In this document: positions 18,725 through 27,093 of the stretch, in pieces
Position numbering within the stretch: position 1 is the first letter of the stretch
How the letters are laid out: every line of letters starts with the position of its first letter
Source of the DNA: Lacicoccus alkaliphilus DSM 16010
GTDB taxonomy: Bacteria > Bacillota > Bacilli > Staphylococcales > Salinicoccaceae
Assembly: GCF_900142805.1 (NCBI RefSeq)
Contig: NZ_FRCF01000005.1
Location: forward strand, 1-64,000
Direction of reading: 5' to 3'
DNA length: 64,000 nucleotides
The notes under the pieces: model-generated
What the model saw: the letters and a program-made list of their open reading frames with translations, nothing else
Database searches by the model: none
Told to the model about the DNA's origin: nothing
Position numbers and translations under genes: made by a program

Positions 18725-18741
18725 ATTACAGTTGTGTTACA
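18725..18741 (-). promoter_or_regulatory. WalR (YycF)-type box
   Basis: Read on the minus strand the site is TGTAAC-ACAAC-TGTAAT, an exact match to the WalR consensus TGTWAH-N5-TGTWAH. It lies about 110 bp before the start of a LysM-CHAP wall hydrolase, the classic type of WalR target in staphylococci. Confidence 0.7.
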
Positions 18742-18852
18742 AAGGACCTTTTTCATATTTTATCTGATAATATAGGTGCTGTTGATAATTAATTGCGAAT
18801 TCTTCCGACAATTCGAAAATTTCATAAAAAACTTCAGGAGGTACTCCCTTAT

Positions 18853-20886
18853 ATGAAAAAGGTCATCACGGCATTAACAGCCACAGCAGCGATTTCAACT
18901 TATGGTCTCACGCAGGATGCATCAGCGGACACAAGCAGTGTCCATCCCATAGTCAGCGGCGATACGCTTTGGAGCATCGCGAAGTCGAATGGCCTCACGG
19001 TCGATCAGCTCAAGGACTTCAACAACCTGTCATCGGACCTGATCCGTGCGGGCAGCCAGTTGAACCTATCCAATACATCATCCACGACGGCTGCACCATC
19101 CACATACACCGTCAAAGCGGGCGACACACTATGGGGCATCGGCAACAGGCATAACGTTTCTGTCGCGGACTTGAAGAAATGGAACAACTTATCCAGTGAC
19201 CTCATCCTCGTCAATCAGACATTGACTTTAAAGGATGGCGCTGAGAAAGCTGAACCGAAGAAAACAGTCAAAGTTGAAACAGAAGAGACGGAAGCTGTTG
19301 TTGAAGAGGTTCAGGAGAGCGCGGATACATATACCGTAAAACCGGGTGATACACTCTACCGCATCGCCACTGAACACGGCATGACATACCGCACATTGAT
19401 GGCAATCAATGGTCTGACCGACTATGTGATCTACCCGGGAGATGTGCTTAAGCTCAAAGGCGGAGCACAAACTGAAGTGGTTGCAGAAGATGAAGCACCG
19501 GCTGACGAGGCAGCTCCGGTCGAGGAAATTGATGTTGTTGAAGAAGAAACTGCAACAGAAGAGCCGGCAGCTGTAGAAGCGCCTGTTGAAGAAACAGTCG
19601 TGGAAGAAGTTGAGGCTGAAGCACCTGTTCAGGAAGAAGTCGACACTGTCGTTGAAGGGGGAGCTCCAGCGGAAACACCTGCAGAAGAAGCTGTGACAGA
19701 GGAAGTCGAAGAGCCGGCAGCTGTAGAAGCACCTGTTGAAGAAACAGTCGTGGAAGCAGAAGAACCAGCTGTAGAAGAGGCTGAAGAAGCACCTGCAGTT
19801 GAAGAAGAAGTTGAGGCTGAGACACCTGTAATTGAAGAAGCACCGACTGAAGAGACTGTCGTAGAAGAAGATGAAGAACCGGCAGTTGAAGAGGCGCCTG
19901 CAGTTGAGGAAGAGGTTGAGGTTGAAGCACCTGTAGCTGAGGAAGTACCTGTCCAAGAGGAAGAAGCTGCAGTCGAGGAAGAACCAGCTGTAGAAGAAGT
20001 TGAAGCTGAGGAACCTGCAGTTGAAGAGGAACCTGCTCAAGAGGAAGAGGTTGAAGCAGAAGAACCTGCGGCCGAAGAAGCACCTGAAGAAGTTGTTGAG
20101 GAAGAAGCACCGTCAGTCGAAGAAGAATCTGCTCAAGAGGAAGTTGAAGAGACGCCTGCAGTTGAGGAAGAGCCGGCTGCTGAGCCTGCACCTTCCAACA
20201 TCACCGGTGATTCCTACACGGTTCAAAGCGGCGACACACTGGCAAGCATCGCGAAGAGAGCCGGCATGAACTACAACGACATCATGGCCTACAACGAAAT
20301 GGATTCAGTACTGATCTACCCAGGTCTCACCCTTGACCTGGTCGACAACCGTCCGGCTGAACCAGTACAGGAAGAGGTTTCTGCACCGGTTGAGGAAGAA
20401 GCAGTTGAAGAAACTCCAGAGGTGGTTCAGCCTGAACCGGCACCTGAACCTGAAGTGGAAGAGGTTGTTGAATCTGAACCTGTCGTCGAAGAAGTCCAGG
20501 AGCCTGAAGTACAGGCACCTGCCAACCCGTCAGCTTCATACGGCACGAACTGGTATCCGCACGGTGAATGTACATGGTACGCTTTCGAACGCCGCAAGCA
20601 GCTCGGCAAGCCGGCAAGCGGCAGCTGGGGCAATGCCTATAACTGGGCAAACGCAGCTCGTTCCCAGGGTCTCGCTGTAAACAACACACCATCCGTCGGT
20701 GCCATCATCCAGTCGAATGCTTGGTCCAACGGTGCATACAGCTTCGGGCACGTGGGTGTCGTCGAGCAGGTGAATCCGGACGGCTCGATCATGATCTCCG
20801 AGATGAACTGGAGCAACGGTCTGGGCGGCAAATCATTCAGGACACTGTCTGCATCACAAGCGGCGAATCATAATTTCATTCATTAA
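18853..20886 (+). CDS. Secreted peptidoglycan hydrolase: four LysM domains, acidic linkers, CHAP domain
   Basis: 677 residues from ATG 18853, chosen because CAGGAGG precedes it and it gives a proper signal peptide (cleavage near A-S-A, residues 24-26). LysM domains lie at about 31-74, 85-130, 158-202 and 454-497, each with G-D-T-L. Between them is a stretch of about 250 residues rich in Glu, Ala, Pro and Val. The C-terminal CHAP domain (about 565-677) has the catalytic Cys in G-E-C-T-W-Y-A-F and His in F-G-H-V-G-V-V-E. CHAP enzymes are amidases or endopeptidases; this one likely works in cell separation, like Sle1. The fourth LysM is isolated inside the acidic region. Confidence 0.9.
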   Translation: MKKVITALTATAAISTYGLTQDASADTSSVHPIVSGDTLWSIAKSNGLTVDQLKDFNNLSSDLIRAGSQLNLSNTSSTTAAPSTYTVKAGDTLWGIGNRHNVSVADLKKWNNLSSDLILVNQTLTLKDGAEKAEPKKTVKVETEETEAVVEEVQESADTYTVKPGDTLYRIATEHGMTYRTLMAINGLTDYVIYPGDVLKLKGGAQTEVVAEDEAPADEAAPVEEIDVVEEETATEEPAAVEAPVEETVVEEVEAEAPVQEEVDTVVEGGAPAETPAEEAVTEEVEEPAAVEAPVEETVVEAEEPAVEEAEEAPAVEEEVEAETPVIEEAPTEETVVEEDEEPAVEEAPAVEEEVEVEAPVAEEVPVQEEEAAVEEEPAVEEVEAEEPAVEEEPAQEEEVEAEEPAAEEAPEEVVEEEAPSVEEESAQEEVEETPAVEEEPAAEPAPSNITGDSYTVQSGDTLASIAKRAGMNYNDIMAYNEMDSVLIYPGLTLDLVDNRPAEPVQEEVSAPVEEEAVEETPEVVQPEPAPEPEVEEVVESEPVVEEVQEPEVQAPANPSASYGTNWYPHGECTWYAFERRKQLGKPASGSWGNAYNWANAARSQGLAVNNTPSVGAIIQSNAWSNGAYSFGHVGVVEQVNPDGSIMISEMNWSNGLGGKSFRTLSASQAANHNFIH

Positions 20887-20905
20887 TCCCCCTTAATATA
20901 GATCG

Positions 20906-20937
20906 TCCCGCTTACTCCTAAGCGGGATTTTTTATTT
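20906..20937 (+). terminator. Terminator after LysM-CHAP gene
   Basis: Stem TCCCGCTTA / TAAGCGGGA with a 4-base loop, then a T-run (ATTTTTTATTTTT). Confidence 0.88.
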
Positions 20938-21018
20938 TTAATGATTTAGCTCACTCCAGTGGAATGTAAAGCGCTTACATTATATAATGGATAAAATATA
21001 ACATATAGTGGTGATAAT

Positions 21019-21483
21019 ATGACTATTCATTTGACTGATGATGACGTTCAAGATTTGATTGCTTTAACGAAAAATTTATTAAGAAAACACAATGTTAGTT
21101 TATCTAAGCCAAGTAGAGGCAAACTCTCCATTACTTCCACCACCGATCAAAGCAAATTTTGTTTAGATTATTTTATCCGTCCCGGCAAAGCAAGTTTGAA
21201 TTTTCGTGAATTAGTCTATAATTACTGTATAATAAGAATAAATTTGAATGAAGGTTTTCATAAAAATGCTGATGATAAAAAAGTTTTCGGTAACAGAATC
21301 AATATCTTTTCAGCAGATGAATTTCATGATAAAGGAGATAGCAAAACATATATGAAAGCTTTTTCTTTACCATATTCAAGCTTTAAAGACTCTTCTGACC
21401 CGGAAGTTCAGCTTATACAGTTATTGGATTTTACTAATACTTACTACCAAGGTAAACTTACCATCAGTCCACATTTATTTTAG
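21019..21483 (+). CDS. Hypothetical protein, DUF6978-like, paired with DUF1828 gene
   Basis: 154 residues, soluble, mixed alpha/beta, no catalytic motif recognised. The F-I-R-P-G-K-A-S-L-N-F and N-R-I-N-I-F-S-A-D-E-F segments recall the DUF6978 family often found beside DUF1828 proteins (from memory, unverified). A TATAAT hexamer lies at 20983-20988. The gene is AT-rich compared with both flanks and is followed 11 bp later by the DUF1828 gene, with GGGGGTG as RBS. Likely an accessory module. Confidence 0.65.
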   Translation: MTIHLTDDDVQDLIALTKNLLRKHNVSLSKPSRGKLSITSTTDQSKFCLDYFIRPGKASLNFRELVYNYCIIRINLNEGFHKNADDKKVFGNRINIFSADEFHDKGDSKTYMKAFSLPYSSFKDSSDPEVQLIQLLDFTNTYYQGKLTISPHLF

Positions 21484-21494
21484 GGGGTGTCTCG

Positions 21495-22298
21495 ATGTAC
21501 ACGGAGGAAATTAAAGATATAAGCGAAAATTATTACAATTGGCTAAAAAATAATCACCAATTCATTTCTTTAGAGGACGAAAGCATGGAAATATACTCTC
21601 CAATGTTAGACTTTTTTGGTGACTCTATTTCGGTAAATGTTTCTAAAAGTGGAGACAGATATTATCTTTCTGATTTTGGAGAAACATTATGGAATTTGGA
21701 AATAGCAGGAGTAGACTTGATTAGTGATAAAAAATCAAAGAAGTACCAATTATTCAGGAACATCATTACTTACGATGATTTAAATTTTGATGAAACTAAT
21801 CATGAAATAAATAAGTTGACTACCAAAGCCAATTTATCTCAAACACTTCATGATTTTATCCTGGCACTAGCAAATGTCAGTAATTTAGCCATCACAAGAA
21901 GAGAAACAACCATCAGTTTGTTCAAAGATGAAGTCATGAATTATTTCCTAGAAAATCGGGATAAACTTTATCCTCAGGTGTTCCCCGATGTCAGTGTTCA
22001 AGGGAAATCAAAACTTATTCACAAATTTGACCTGACCTTTCCTGGCAGACGAACCGAGTACATCAAAATTATGAAAAGCCTCAACAATAATAATGCAAAA
22101 AATATTCTTTTTGATTGGCAGGATGTAGAAGAATACAGAAACATGACTTATAATACCGATTCCCGATTAAATATCATTCATCAAGATTTAGAATCGATCC
22201 CATCCTCTGTCCTCACCATGATGGAAGAGTACGGGGTGGAAATATTCTCTTTTGAAGAAAAGAATAAAATTGAAAATAAATTCAGTAAAACAGCATAA
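21495..22298 (+). CDS. DUF1828/DUF1829 domain protein
   Basis: 267 residues. The N-terminal part has a strand-rich D-R-Y-Y-L-S-D-F-G-E-T-L segment (about 55-66), typical of DUF1828. The C-terminal half (H-K-F-D-L-T-F-P-G-R about 177-186, through I-F-S-F-E-E) matches DUF1829 in style. Such proteins occur in phage- and island-associated contexts; their activity is not established. It forms a two-gene AT-rich unit with the preceding gene and ends at a nested palindrome. Confidence 0.72.
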   Translation: MYTEEIKDISENYYNWLKNNHQFISLEDESMEIYSPMLDFFGDSISVNVSKSGDRYYLSDFGETLWNLEIAGVDLISDKKSKKYQLFRNIITYDDLNFDETNHEINKLTTKANLSQTLHDFILALANVSNLAITRRETTISLFKDEVMNYFLENRDKLYPQVFPDVSVQGKSKLIHKFDLTFPGRRTEYIKIMKSLNNNNAKNILFDWQDVEEYRNMTYNTDSRLNIIHQDLESIPSSVLTMMEEYGVEIFSFEEKNKIENKFSKTA

Positions 22299-22350
22299 AG
22301 GGTTTAGGATCAAAACTCATAAAAAAATATAGATTAAATTACAGATAGTA

Positions 22351-22459
22351 AAATCCGTACGTTTTACTCCCGGGGGACAGCATCGCGCAAGACTACAGGC
22401 TTGCGCGATGCCCCAGGAAAGCAAATGTACGGATTTATTTTTCATATAAAACTCTGTCC
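22351..22459 (-). repeat. Nested palindromic repeat, copy 2 (inverted orientation)
   Basis: The palindromic core is 22351-22436: outer arms AAATCCGTACG / TGTACGGATTT, inner arms GCGCAAG / CTTGCGC. The flank continues to GGACAGAGT on the minus strand, as in copies 3 and 4. It sits between a plus-strand gene end and the YkvI gene end. Confidence 0.85.
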
Positions 22460-22472
22460 CGGCCTCTTTTAT

Positions 22473-23537
22473 TTACAGCAACTCTTTCCTTGAGCTTTTG
22501 TTCATGAACCAGCGGCTGGTGAGGCCGAGGCCGATCAGGAGACCGAGTATCCCGAATGCGGGATAGACGATGCCGACGAGTTCGACGAAGCCGACGAAGC
22601 TCAGGAAGTATCCGACGACCGCCGCAATGATGAGGATCGTGTAGTACTTTTTCGTGTACGGCTCACTGTAGCGTTTCAGGAACGGATACAGGACACCGAC
22701 GCCGGTGTTGTAGATGACCAGCAGCATGACGATCGCCAGTGTGAGCTGCAGTGCCGGGTGGATGTTCGCAGCGAGTGCGAGCGTCGGCAGTGCGATGTCG
22801 TTCACCACATCCATATTCGAGATGAGTGCCGCATTGATCAGCAGCATGAGCACCGTGATGACCACACCGCCGAGCAGTCCGCCGCGTGCCGCCGCCTTGT
22901 GGCTGGATGCATTCGCGCCCATGATGGACAGGAAGCTGAATGCCGTTGCGAGTGTGAAGCCTGCATACATCGCGCCGTCCAGGAACCAGACACCGCTCGG
23001 TGTGCGTGACGCATCAGCCAGTGCATCGACGGTATCGAGCGGCACCTGCGGATTGAAGATGTTCAGCATCGCAATGATGACGACGACCGCAATCAGGAAC
23101 GGCGTCACGACCCCGAGTGCCGCGACGATCTTATCGAAATCGAGCATCAGCGTGATGACGATGAAGCACACCATGATGAGCGTCCCGAGCCATGTAGGCA
23201 GACCGAAGCTCTCATTGAAGGCAGAGCCTGCGCCGGCAAACATGATGACGGCGATGCCGTACAGGAAGAAGACGAATAAGTAATCGATGATCGTACCTGT
23301 GACTTTTCCGAACATCGTGAATATCGGTGCCTTATGTGAATCCGCCTGGATGCGGTATCCGAATTTCGTCGCCTGCCGTCCGATGAACAGCACCATGAGG
23401 CCGGACAATAATATGGCCGCATAGCTGTAGAGCCCGTGGTTCGTGAAGAACTGGAGGATCTCCTGTCCGGTCGAGAACCCGGCACCGACGATGACGCCGG
23501 TATAGGCGAACGCTATTTTCCAAATTTCCCTGTTCAT
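22473..23537 (-). CDS. YkvI-family membrane protein (paralogue 1)
   Basis: 354 residues from ATG 23537, preferred over an upstream ATG because AAAAGGGG precedes it. About 10 membrane helices. The N-terminus F-A-Y-T-G-V-I-V-G-A-G-F-S-T-G-Q-E-I-L is the YkvI signature and resembles the first helix of APC-type transporters. Probably a transporter of unknown substrate. It is closely related to the protein at 30927-32027; the two bracket the TRAP and hydrolase genes. Confidence 0.8.
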   Translation of the reverse strand: MNREIWKIAFAYTGVIVGAGFSTGQEILQFFTNHGLYSYAAILLSGLMVLFIGRQATKFGYRIQADSHKAPIFTMFGKVTGTIIDYLFVFFLYGIAVIMFAGAGSAFNESFGLPTWLGTLIMVCFIVITLMLDFDKIVAALGVVTPFLIAVVVIIAMLNIFNPQVPLDTVDALADASRTPSGVWFLDGAMYAGFTLATAFSFLSIMGANASSHKAAARGGLLGGVVITVLMLLINAALISNMDVVNDIALPTLALAANIHPALQLTLAIVMLLVIYNTGVGVLYPFLKRYSEPYTKKYYTILIIAAVVGYFLSFVGFVELVGIVYPAFGILGLLIGLGLTSRWFMNKSSRKELL

Positions 23538-23626
23538 TTTCAAACCCCTTTTATGCAAGATAAGTCTCCATTATACCGACTTTTCTGATTAATGTAAAAT
23601 TTGAGTCTTTGCGTTTTGGTTGCATG

Positions 23627-23653
23627 AAAAAAGCAGGCCGGCGGCCTGCTTTT
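23627..23653 (-). terminator. Terminator after the TRAP-cupin operon
   Basis: Stem AAAAAAGCAGGCC / GGCCTGCTTTTTT with a 3-base loop immediately after the cupin stop codon. Its A/T-run symmetry means it could work in both directions. Confidence 0.85.
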
Positions 23654-23654
23654 T

Positions 23655-23987
23655 TCATTTCATCACGACGGCGAAGATCGTCATTTTCCCGCTGCCTGTA
23701 TTGTCGATGCCGTGGGAACCGCCTTCATCGATCAGGCAGAAATCCCCTGCGGAAACTTCCGAACTGCCCGAATTCTCATGGAATCGGCCGGTTCCTTCCA
23801 TTATATAGTAGCCTTCGTAGTCTTCCTCATGTTTGTGGAAGCCGATGGTGGCACCGGGCGGCACCGTCACTTTGACGACCGCCTTGAAGGCATGATGGCC
23901 GTCGGTGCTGCACTTTTCAATCGTGACGACCCCGCTGCCGCCGTGGAGGTTTTCGATTTGCATCTTTTCATCAGTACGGTAGATCAT
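23655..23987 (-). CDS. Cupin-domain protein
   Basis: 110 residues, single small beta-barrel. Cupin motif 1 is visible as G-F-H-K-H-E-x-D-Y-E-G-Y-Y-I (about 50-63) and motif 2 as G-D-F-C-L-I-D-E-G-G-S-H-G-I (about 83-96); His, His, Glu and the late His would bind a metal. RBS TAGGAGGG precedes ATG. It starts 10 bp after the TRAP large permease gene and shares its terminator, so it is probably an isomerase, dioxygenase or ligand-binding protein for the imported substrate. Confidence 0.85.
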   Translation of the reverse strand: MIYRTDEKMQIENLHGGSGVVTIEKCSTDGHHAFKAVVKVTVPPGATIGFHKHEEDYEGYYIMEGTGRFHENSGSSEVSAGDFCLIDEGGSHGIDNTGSGKMTIFAVVMK

Positions 23988-23997
23988 CTCATCCCTC

Positions 23998-25281
23998 CTA
24001 TCCGCCCACCAGGTCCGGCAGGAATGTCGATATGGCAGGGAACAGGATAATCAGCAGCACCATCACGCCGATGATCGCGAGGACATGGAGGATGTACGGC
24101 AGTGTATCTTCGATGCCCATCTTTCGGTCGGTGATGCTGCAGCCTGCGATGAGGGACAGCCCGACCGGCGGTGTGATGTTCGCGAGTGCGAAGTTCATGA
24201 TCATCACCATGCCGAAGTGCACCGGATCGATGCCGTACTGCTGTGCGATCGGCATGAAGATCGGGCTCAGCAGCACGATCAGCGACGTCACTTCCGTCAG
24301 CGTGCCGAGTATCAGCAGTATGAGCGAGACGATCAGCAGGAACATGAGCGGCGAGTCCGCGAACTCCAGGAAGAAGTTCGATATCTCCGCCGGGATCCTG
24401 TTCGCCGTGAGCACATACGTGAACCCGCTGGCGAGCGATATGATGATGAGGATCGTCGCCGACGTCACGGCCGAATTCTGCATGATCTTGATGAACTTTT
24501 TGATCGACAGTTCCCCGTAGAACATCGCGAGGATGAACCCGTAGGCCACCGCGATGACCGCCGCTTCGGTCGCCGTCGCAAACCCGGAGAATATGCTGCC
24601 GAGGATGAATATCGGCGCGAGCAGCGGCAGAATCGCCTGCCTCGTGATCGTGAACATCTCCCGACCGCCGACCTTCTCATGCTCTGCAGCGCCGAAGCCT
24701 TCCTTCTTCGCCATGAACGCCACATAGACGCACATGATGACGGTCAGTATGACACCCGGGATGATGCCCGCAAGGAACAAATCCCCGATGGAGATGTTCG
24801 CGGTGATGCCGAGGATGACCATCGTGATGCTCGGCGGGATGATCAAACCGAGCACCCCCGCCGGCCCGATGACGCTTGCGATGAAGGAATTTGAGTACTT
24901 CTCCTCCTTCAGCTTCGGCACGAGCACCGAACCGACCGCATACGTCGTCGCGACGGTCGAACCGGACACCGAGCCGAACAAGGCCGTAGTCACGACGGTC
25001 GTGACAGCCGTGCCGCCCGGCAGCTTGCCGAGCAGCGCCTTCGCAAAGCGCATCAGGCGCGTCGTGAGACCACCCTCGCCCATGATGTTGCCGGCAAGTA
25101 TGAACAACGGGATCGCAAGGTACGAGAAGTTGTCCACACCGGAAAACATCCGCTGCACGAGTATTTCATTCGACACACCCGTCGAGAACAGTGCGACCAC
25201 CGTGACGATCCCGAGTATGTAAGCGATCGGCACACCGAGGAACAATAGGAGGAAGAATGAAATCAATATCATGATGATCAT
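23998..25281 (-). CDS. dctM: TRAP transporter large permease DctM
   Basis: 427 residues, about 12 membrane helices, family motif G-S-V-S-G-S-T-V-A-T-T-Y-A-V-G-S near 108. With DctP and DctQ it imports an organic acid using the Na+ gradient. It overlaps dctQ by 4 bp. Confidence 0.93.
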   Translation of the reverse strand: MIIMILISFFLLLFLGVPIAYILGIVTVVALFSTGVSNEILVQRMFSGVDNFSYLAIPLFILAGNIMGEGGLTTRLMRFAKALLGKLPGGTAVTTVVTTALFGSVSGSTVATTYAVGSVLVPKLKEEKYSNSFIASVIGPAGVLGLIIPPSITMVILGITANISIGDLFLAGIIPGVILTVIMCVYVAFMAKKEGFGAAEHEKVGGREMFTITRQAILPLLAPIFILGSIFSGFATATEAAVIAVAYGFILAMFYGELSIKKFIKIMQNSAVTSATILIIISLASGFTYVLTANRIPAEISNFFLEFADSPLMFLLIVSLILLILGTLTEVTSLIVLLSPIFMPIAQQYGIDPVHFGMVMIMNFALANITPPVGLSLIAGCSITDRKMGIEDTLPYILHVLAIIGVMVLLIILFPAISTFLPDLVGG

Positions 25282-25748
25282 ACATTCGCCCCCTCTTCAT
25301 TTTCCACCGGATTCTCAAAGATGCCTGAGATGATGAAAAAGATCGCGAAGATTCCGCTGACCGGTATCGCCATGTAGAAGGCCGACATCGGAATCTGCAG
25401 CGTCGATGAAGTCGATCCCAGCGCCGTGATGGACAGCAGTGTGCCGTAATAGATGACGATGAGGTAGAACGTGATGATCAGCACGTTCACCGCCGCCTGA
25501 AGGTATTTCCTCGCGCCCGGCTTGAATTTACGCACAAAGAACGTCACGGCGAGGTGCATCTTTTCATAAAACGCGAGACTGCTCCCGAGAAATGTCAGCC
25601 AGACGATCATCAGCCGTGAAAATTCTTCAGTGCCCGGCATCGAATAGCCGATGCCCCGCGTGATGACCTGCAGCAGCACCGTGCCCGTCAACAAGGTCAT
25701 GATGATGACGACTGCCGCGGCAACTATGGTTGCGACTACTTTTTTCAT
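25278..25748 (-). CDS. dctQ: TRAP transporter small permease DctQ
   Basis: 156 residues, four membrane helices. R-L-M-I-V-W-L-T-F-L-G-S-S (about 45-57) and an E-F-S-R segment are typical of DctQ. It couples the binding protein to DctM. 36 bp after dctP. Confidence 0.9.
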   Translation of the reverse strand: MKKVVATIVAAAVVIIMTLLTGTVLLQVITRGIGYSMPGTEEFSRLMIVWLTFLGSSLAFYEKMHLAVTFFVRKFKPGARKYLQAAVNVLIITFYLIVIYYGTLLSITALGSTSSTLQIPMSAFYMAIPVSGIFAIFFIISGIFENPVENEEGANV

Positions 25749-25784
25749 CTTCCGAGCCTCCCTCTTGAAAAAGAAAGGGAAGAG

Positions 25785-26816
25785 TTACTCTTCCCATCCT
25801 GATGCCTCACGATATATATCCATCATCTCTTCGCCGAATACATCCTCTTCCCATTCTTCATAGACGGGGAGCATCGCTTCCCTGAATGCTTCAGTGTTGA
25901 CGTTGTCATTGATTTCCATGCCGTTTTCCTCAAGTTCAGCCAGGTATTCCCCTTCCATTTCATCGTTTTCATTCTGGACGACTTCGGAAGCCTCATCGAA
26001 TTCCTCGATGATCACCTGCTGGTCCTCTTCGGATATATCGTCCCAGATGTCGCTCTCAGCGACGACCATGACCGTATTATAGAAATGGCCCGTCAGTGAA
26101 AGGTAATCCTGGACTTCGTAGAATCTCGGTGCAACGATGTTCGCGAGCGGGTTCTCCTGGGCATCGAGTGCGCCCTGCTGGAGTGCGCCGTATACTTCAC
26201 TGAATGCCATGACCGTCGGCAGCGCGCCGACCTGTTCGAAAGCATCCACACGCAGTGCAGTTTCAGCCACACGTATGTTCATGCCTTCAAGATCTTCCGG
26301 CTCGACGATCGGACGGTCGTTGTTCGTGATGTGCCTGAAGCCCCACTCGAGATAACCGATCTGTGTCATACCCTGTTCGTCCATGATGCCTGCAAGCTCT
26401 TCACCGAACTCGCCCCTGTAGGCTTCCCTCGCATTTTCGATGTCCGCCCACATGTATGGCAGATCTTCGATCGCCATCCTGTTGTCCAGCGTCTGCATGC
26501 TGCCGACCATGATGGCACCGGCCTGCATGCTGCCGACCTGGATCTGCTCGAGCATCTCAGTTTCGGAACCGAGCTGGCTGTCCGGATAGATATCCAGTTC
26601 CACGCGCCCGTCCGTCCTTTCAGCCACATTCTCAGCGACCGCATCTATCTGATCGGCAGCCGGTGTGCCCGGTGACAGTGCATGCCCGAGCTGCAGCGTC
26701 ACGCTTTCGCCGGAACCGCTCTCTTCACCGTTGCCCTCTCCGTCTTCTTCTCCGTTGCCGCATGCGGCCATAGCCAGCACCATGAGTGATAAAACACCCG
26801 TCTTCATAAGTTTCAT
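25785..26816 (-). CDS. dctP: TRAP transporter substrate-binding lipoprotein DctP
   Basis: 343 residues. Lipoprotein signal peptide with lipobox L-A-M-A-A-C (Cys19), then an acidic Gly/Glu linker. The DctP family body has L-G-H-A-L-S-P-G-T-P near 45 and the substrate-carboxylate region I-R-V-A-E-T-A-L-R near 180, where an Arg normally salts the ligand carboxylate. It binds the substrate outside the membrane; the ligand is unknown, probably a carboxylate or acyl-amino acid given the hydrolases nearby. A cre box and an operator lie upstream. Confidence 0.92.
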   Translation of the reverse strand: MKLMKTGVLSLMVLAMAACGNGEEDGEGNGEESGSGESVTLQLGHALSPGTPAADQIDAVAENVAERTDGRVELDIYPDSQLGSETEMLEQIQVGSMQAGAIMVGSMQTLDNRMAIEDLPYMWADIENAREAYRGEFGEELAGIMDEQGMTQIGYLEWGFRHITNNDRPIVEPEDLEGMNIRVAETALRVDAFEQVGALPTVMAFSEVYGALQQGALDAQENPLANIVAPRFYEVQDYLSLTGHFYNTVMVVAESDIWDDISEEDQQVIIEEFDEASEVVQNENDEMEGEYLAELEENGMEINDNVNTEAFREAMLPVYEEWEEDVFGEEMMDIYREASGWEE

Positions 26817-26832
26817 ATTAACTCCCCCTAAT

Positions 26833-26846
26833 TGAAATCGCTTGCA
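26833..26846 (-). promoter_or_regulatory. cre box upstream of dctP
   Basis: TGAAATCGCTTGCA fits the cre consensus TGNAANCGNTNNCA on both strands. It ends one base before the 15-bp FCD-type operator and lies 17 bp upstream of the dctP start. Confidence 0.65.
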
Positions 26847-26861
26847 AGTATACTGTATACT
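26847..26861. promoter_or_regulatory. FCD/GntR operator 1 (TRAP promoter side)
   Basis: AGTATACTGTATACT is a perfect inverted repeat around a central T. The same sequence with one change occurs 160 bp away next to the regulator gene, so it is most likely the operator of the FCD regulator. Confidence 0.75.
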
Positions 26862-27020
26862 AAAAGATACAGGAATCCTTTTTTCCAGTCAACTCATATT
26901 TACAATTTTAAGAATATTCTTTGATATGGATGGCGTTTCAACATTAAAATGGTGTGCATTTCTATAAATGAGGTCAAATTTCTTTGGATATTTGGAAATG
27001 AAAGTGCTATCATAAAAATC
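26862..27020. other. Divergent TRAP/regulator intergenic region
   Basis: AT-rich segment between the two operators, without a gene. It is expected to contain the back-to-back promoters; hexamers could not be assigned with confidence. Confidence 0.4.
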
Positions 27021-27035
27021 AGTATACTGTATACC
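27021..27035. promoter_or_regulatory. FCD/GntR operator 2 (regulator side)
   Basis: AGTATACTGTATACC matches operator 1 in 14 of 15 positions and lies 58 bp before the regulator start, which suggests autoregulation. Confidence 0.75.
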
Positions 27036-27093
27036 GAACGTTTCATCCTGCTTTTCAGACCGCCGCAATGAAGACTACCCAGGAGGTATGCAT

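Noticed and set aside
18793-18852. Upstream extension of the LysM-CHAP protein to an ATG at 18793
   Set aside because: It would bury the signal peptide behind 20 basic residues, and the strong RBS lies just before ATG 18853.
20965-20979. TGTAAAGCGCTTACA as a cre box before the DUF6978-like gene
   Set aside because: The palindrome has one extra base relative to cre in either register, so CcpA binding is not supported; noted only as a curious inverted repeat.
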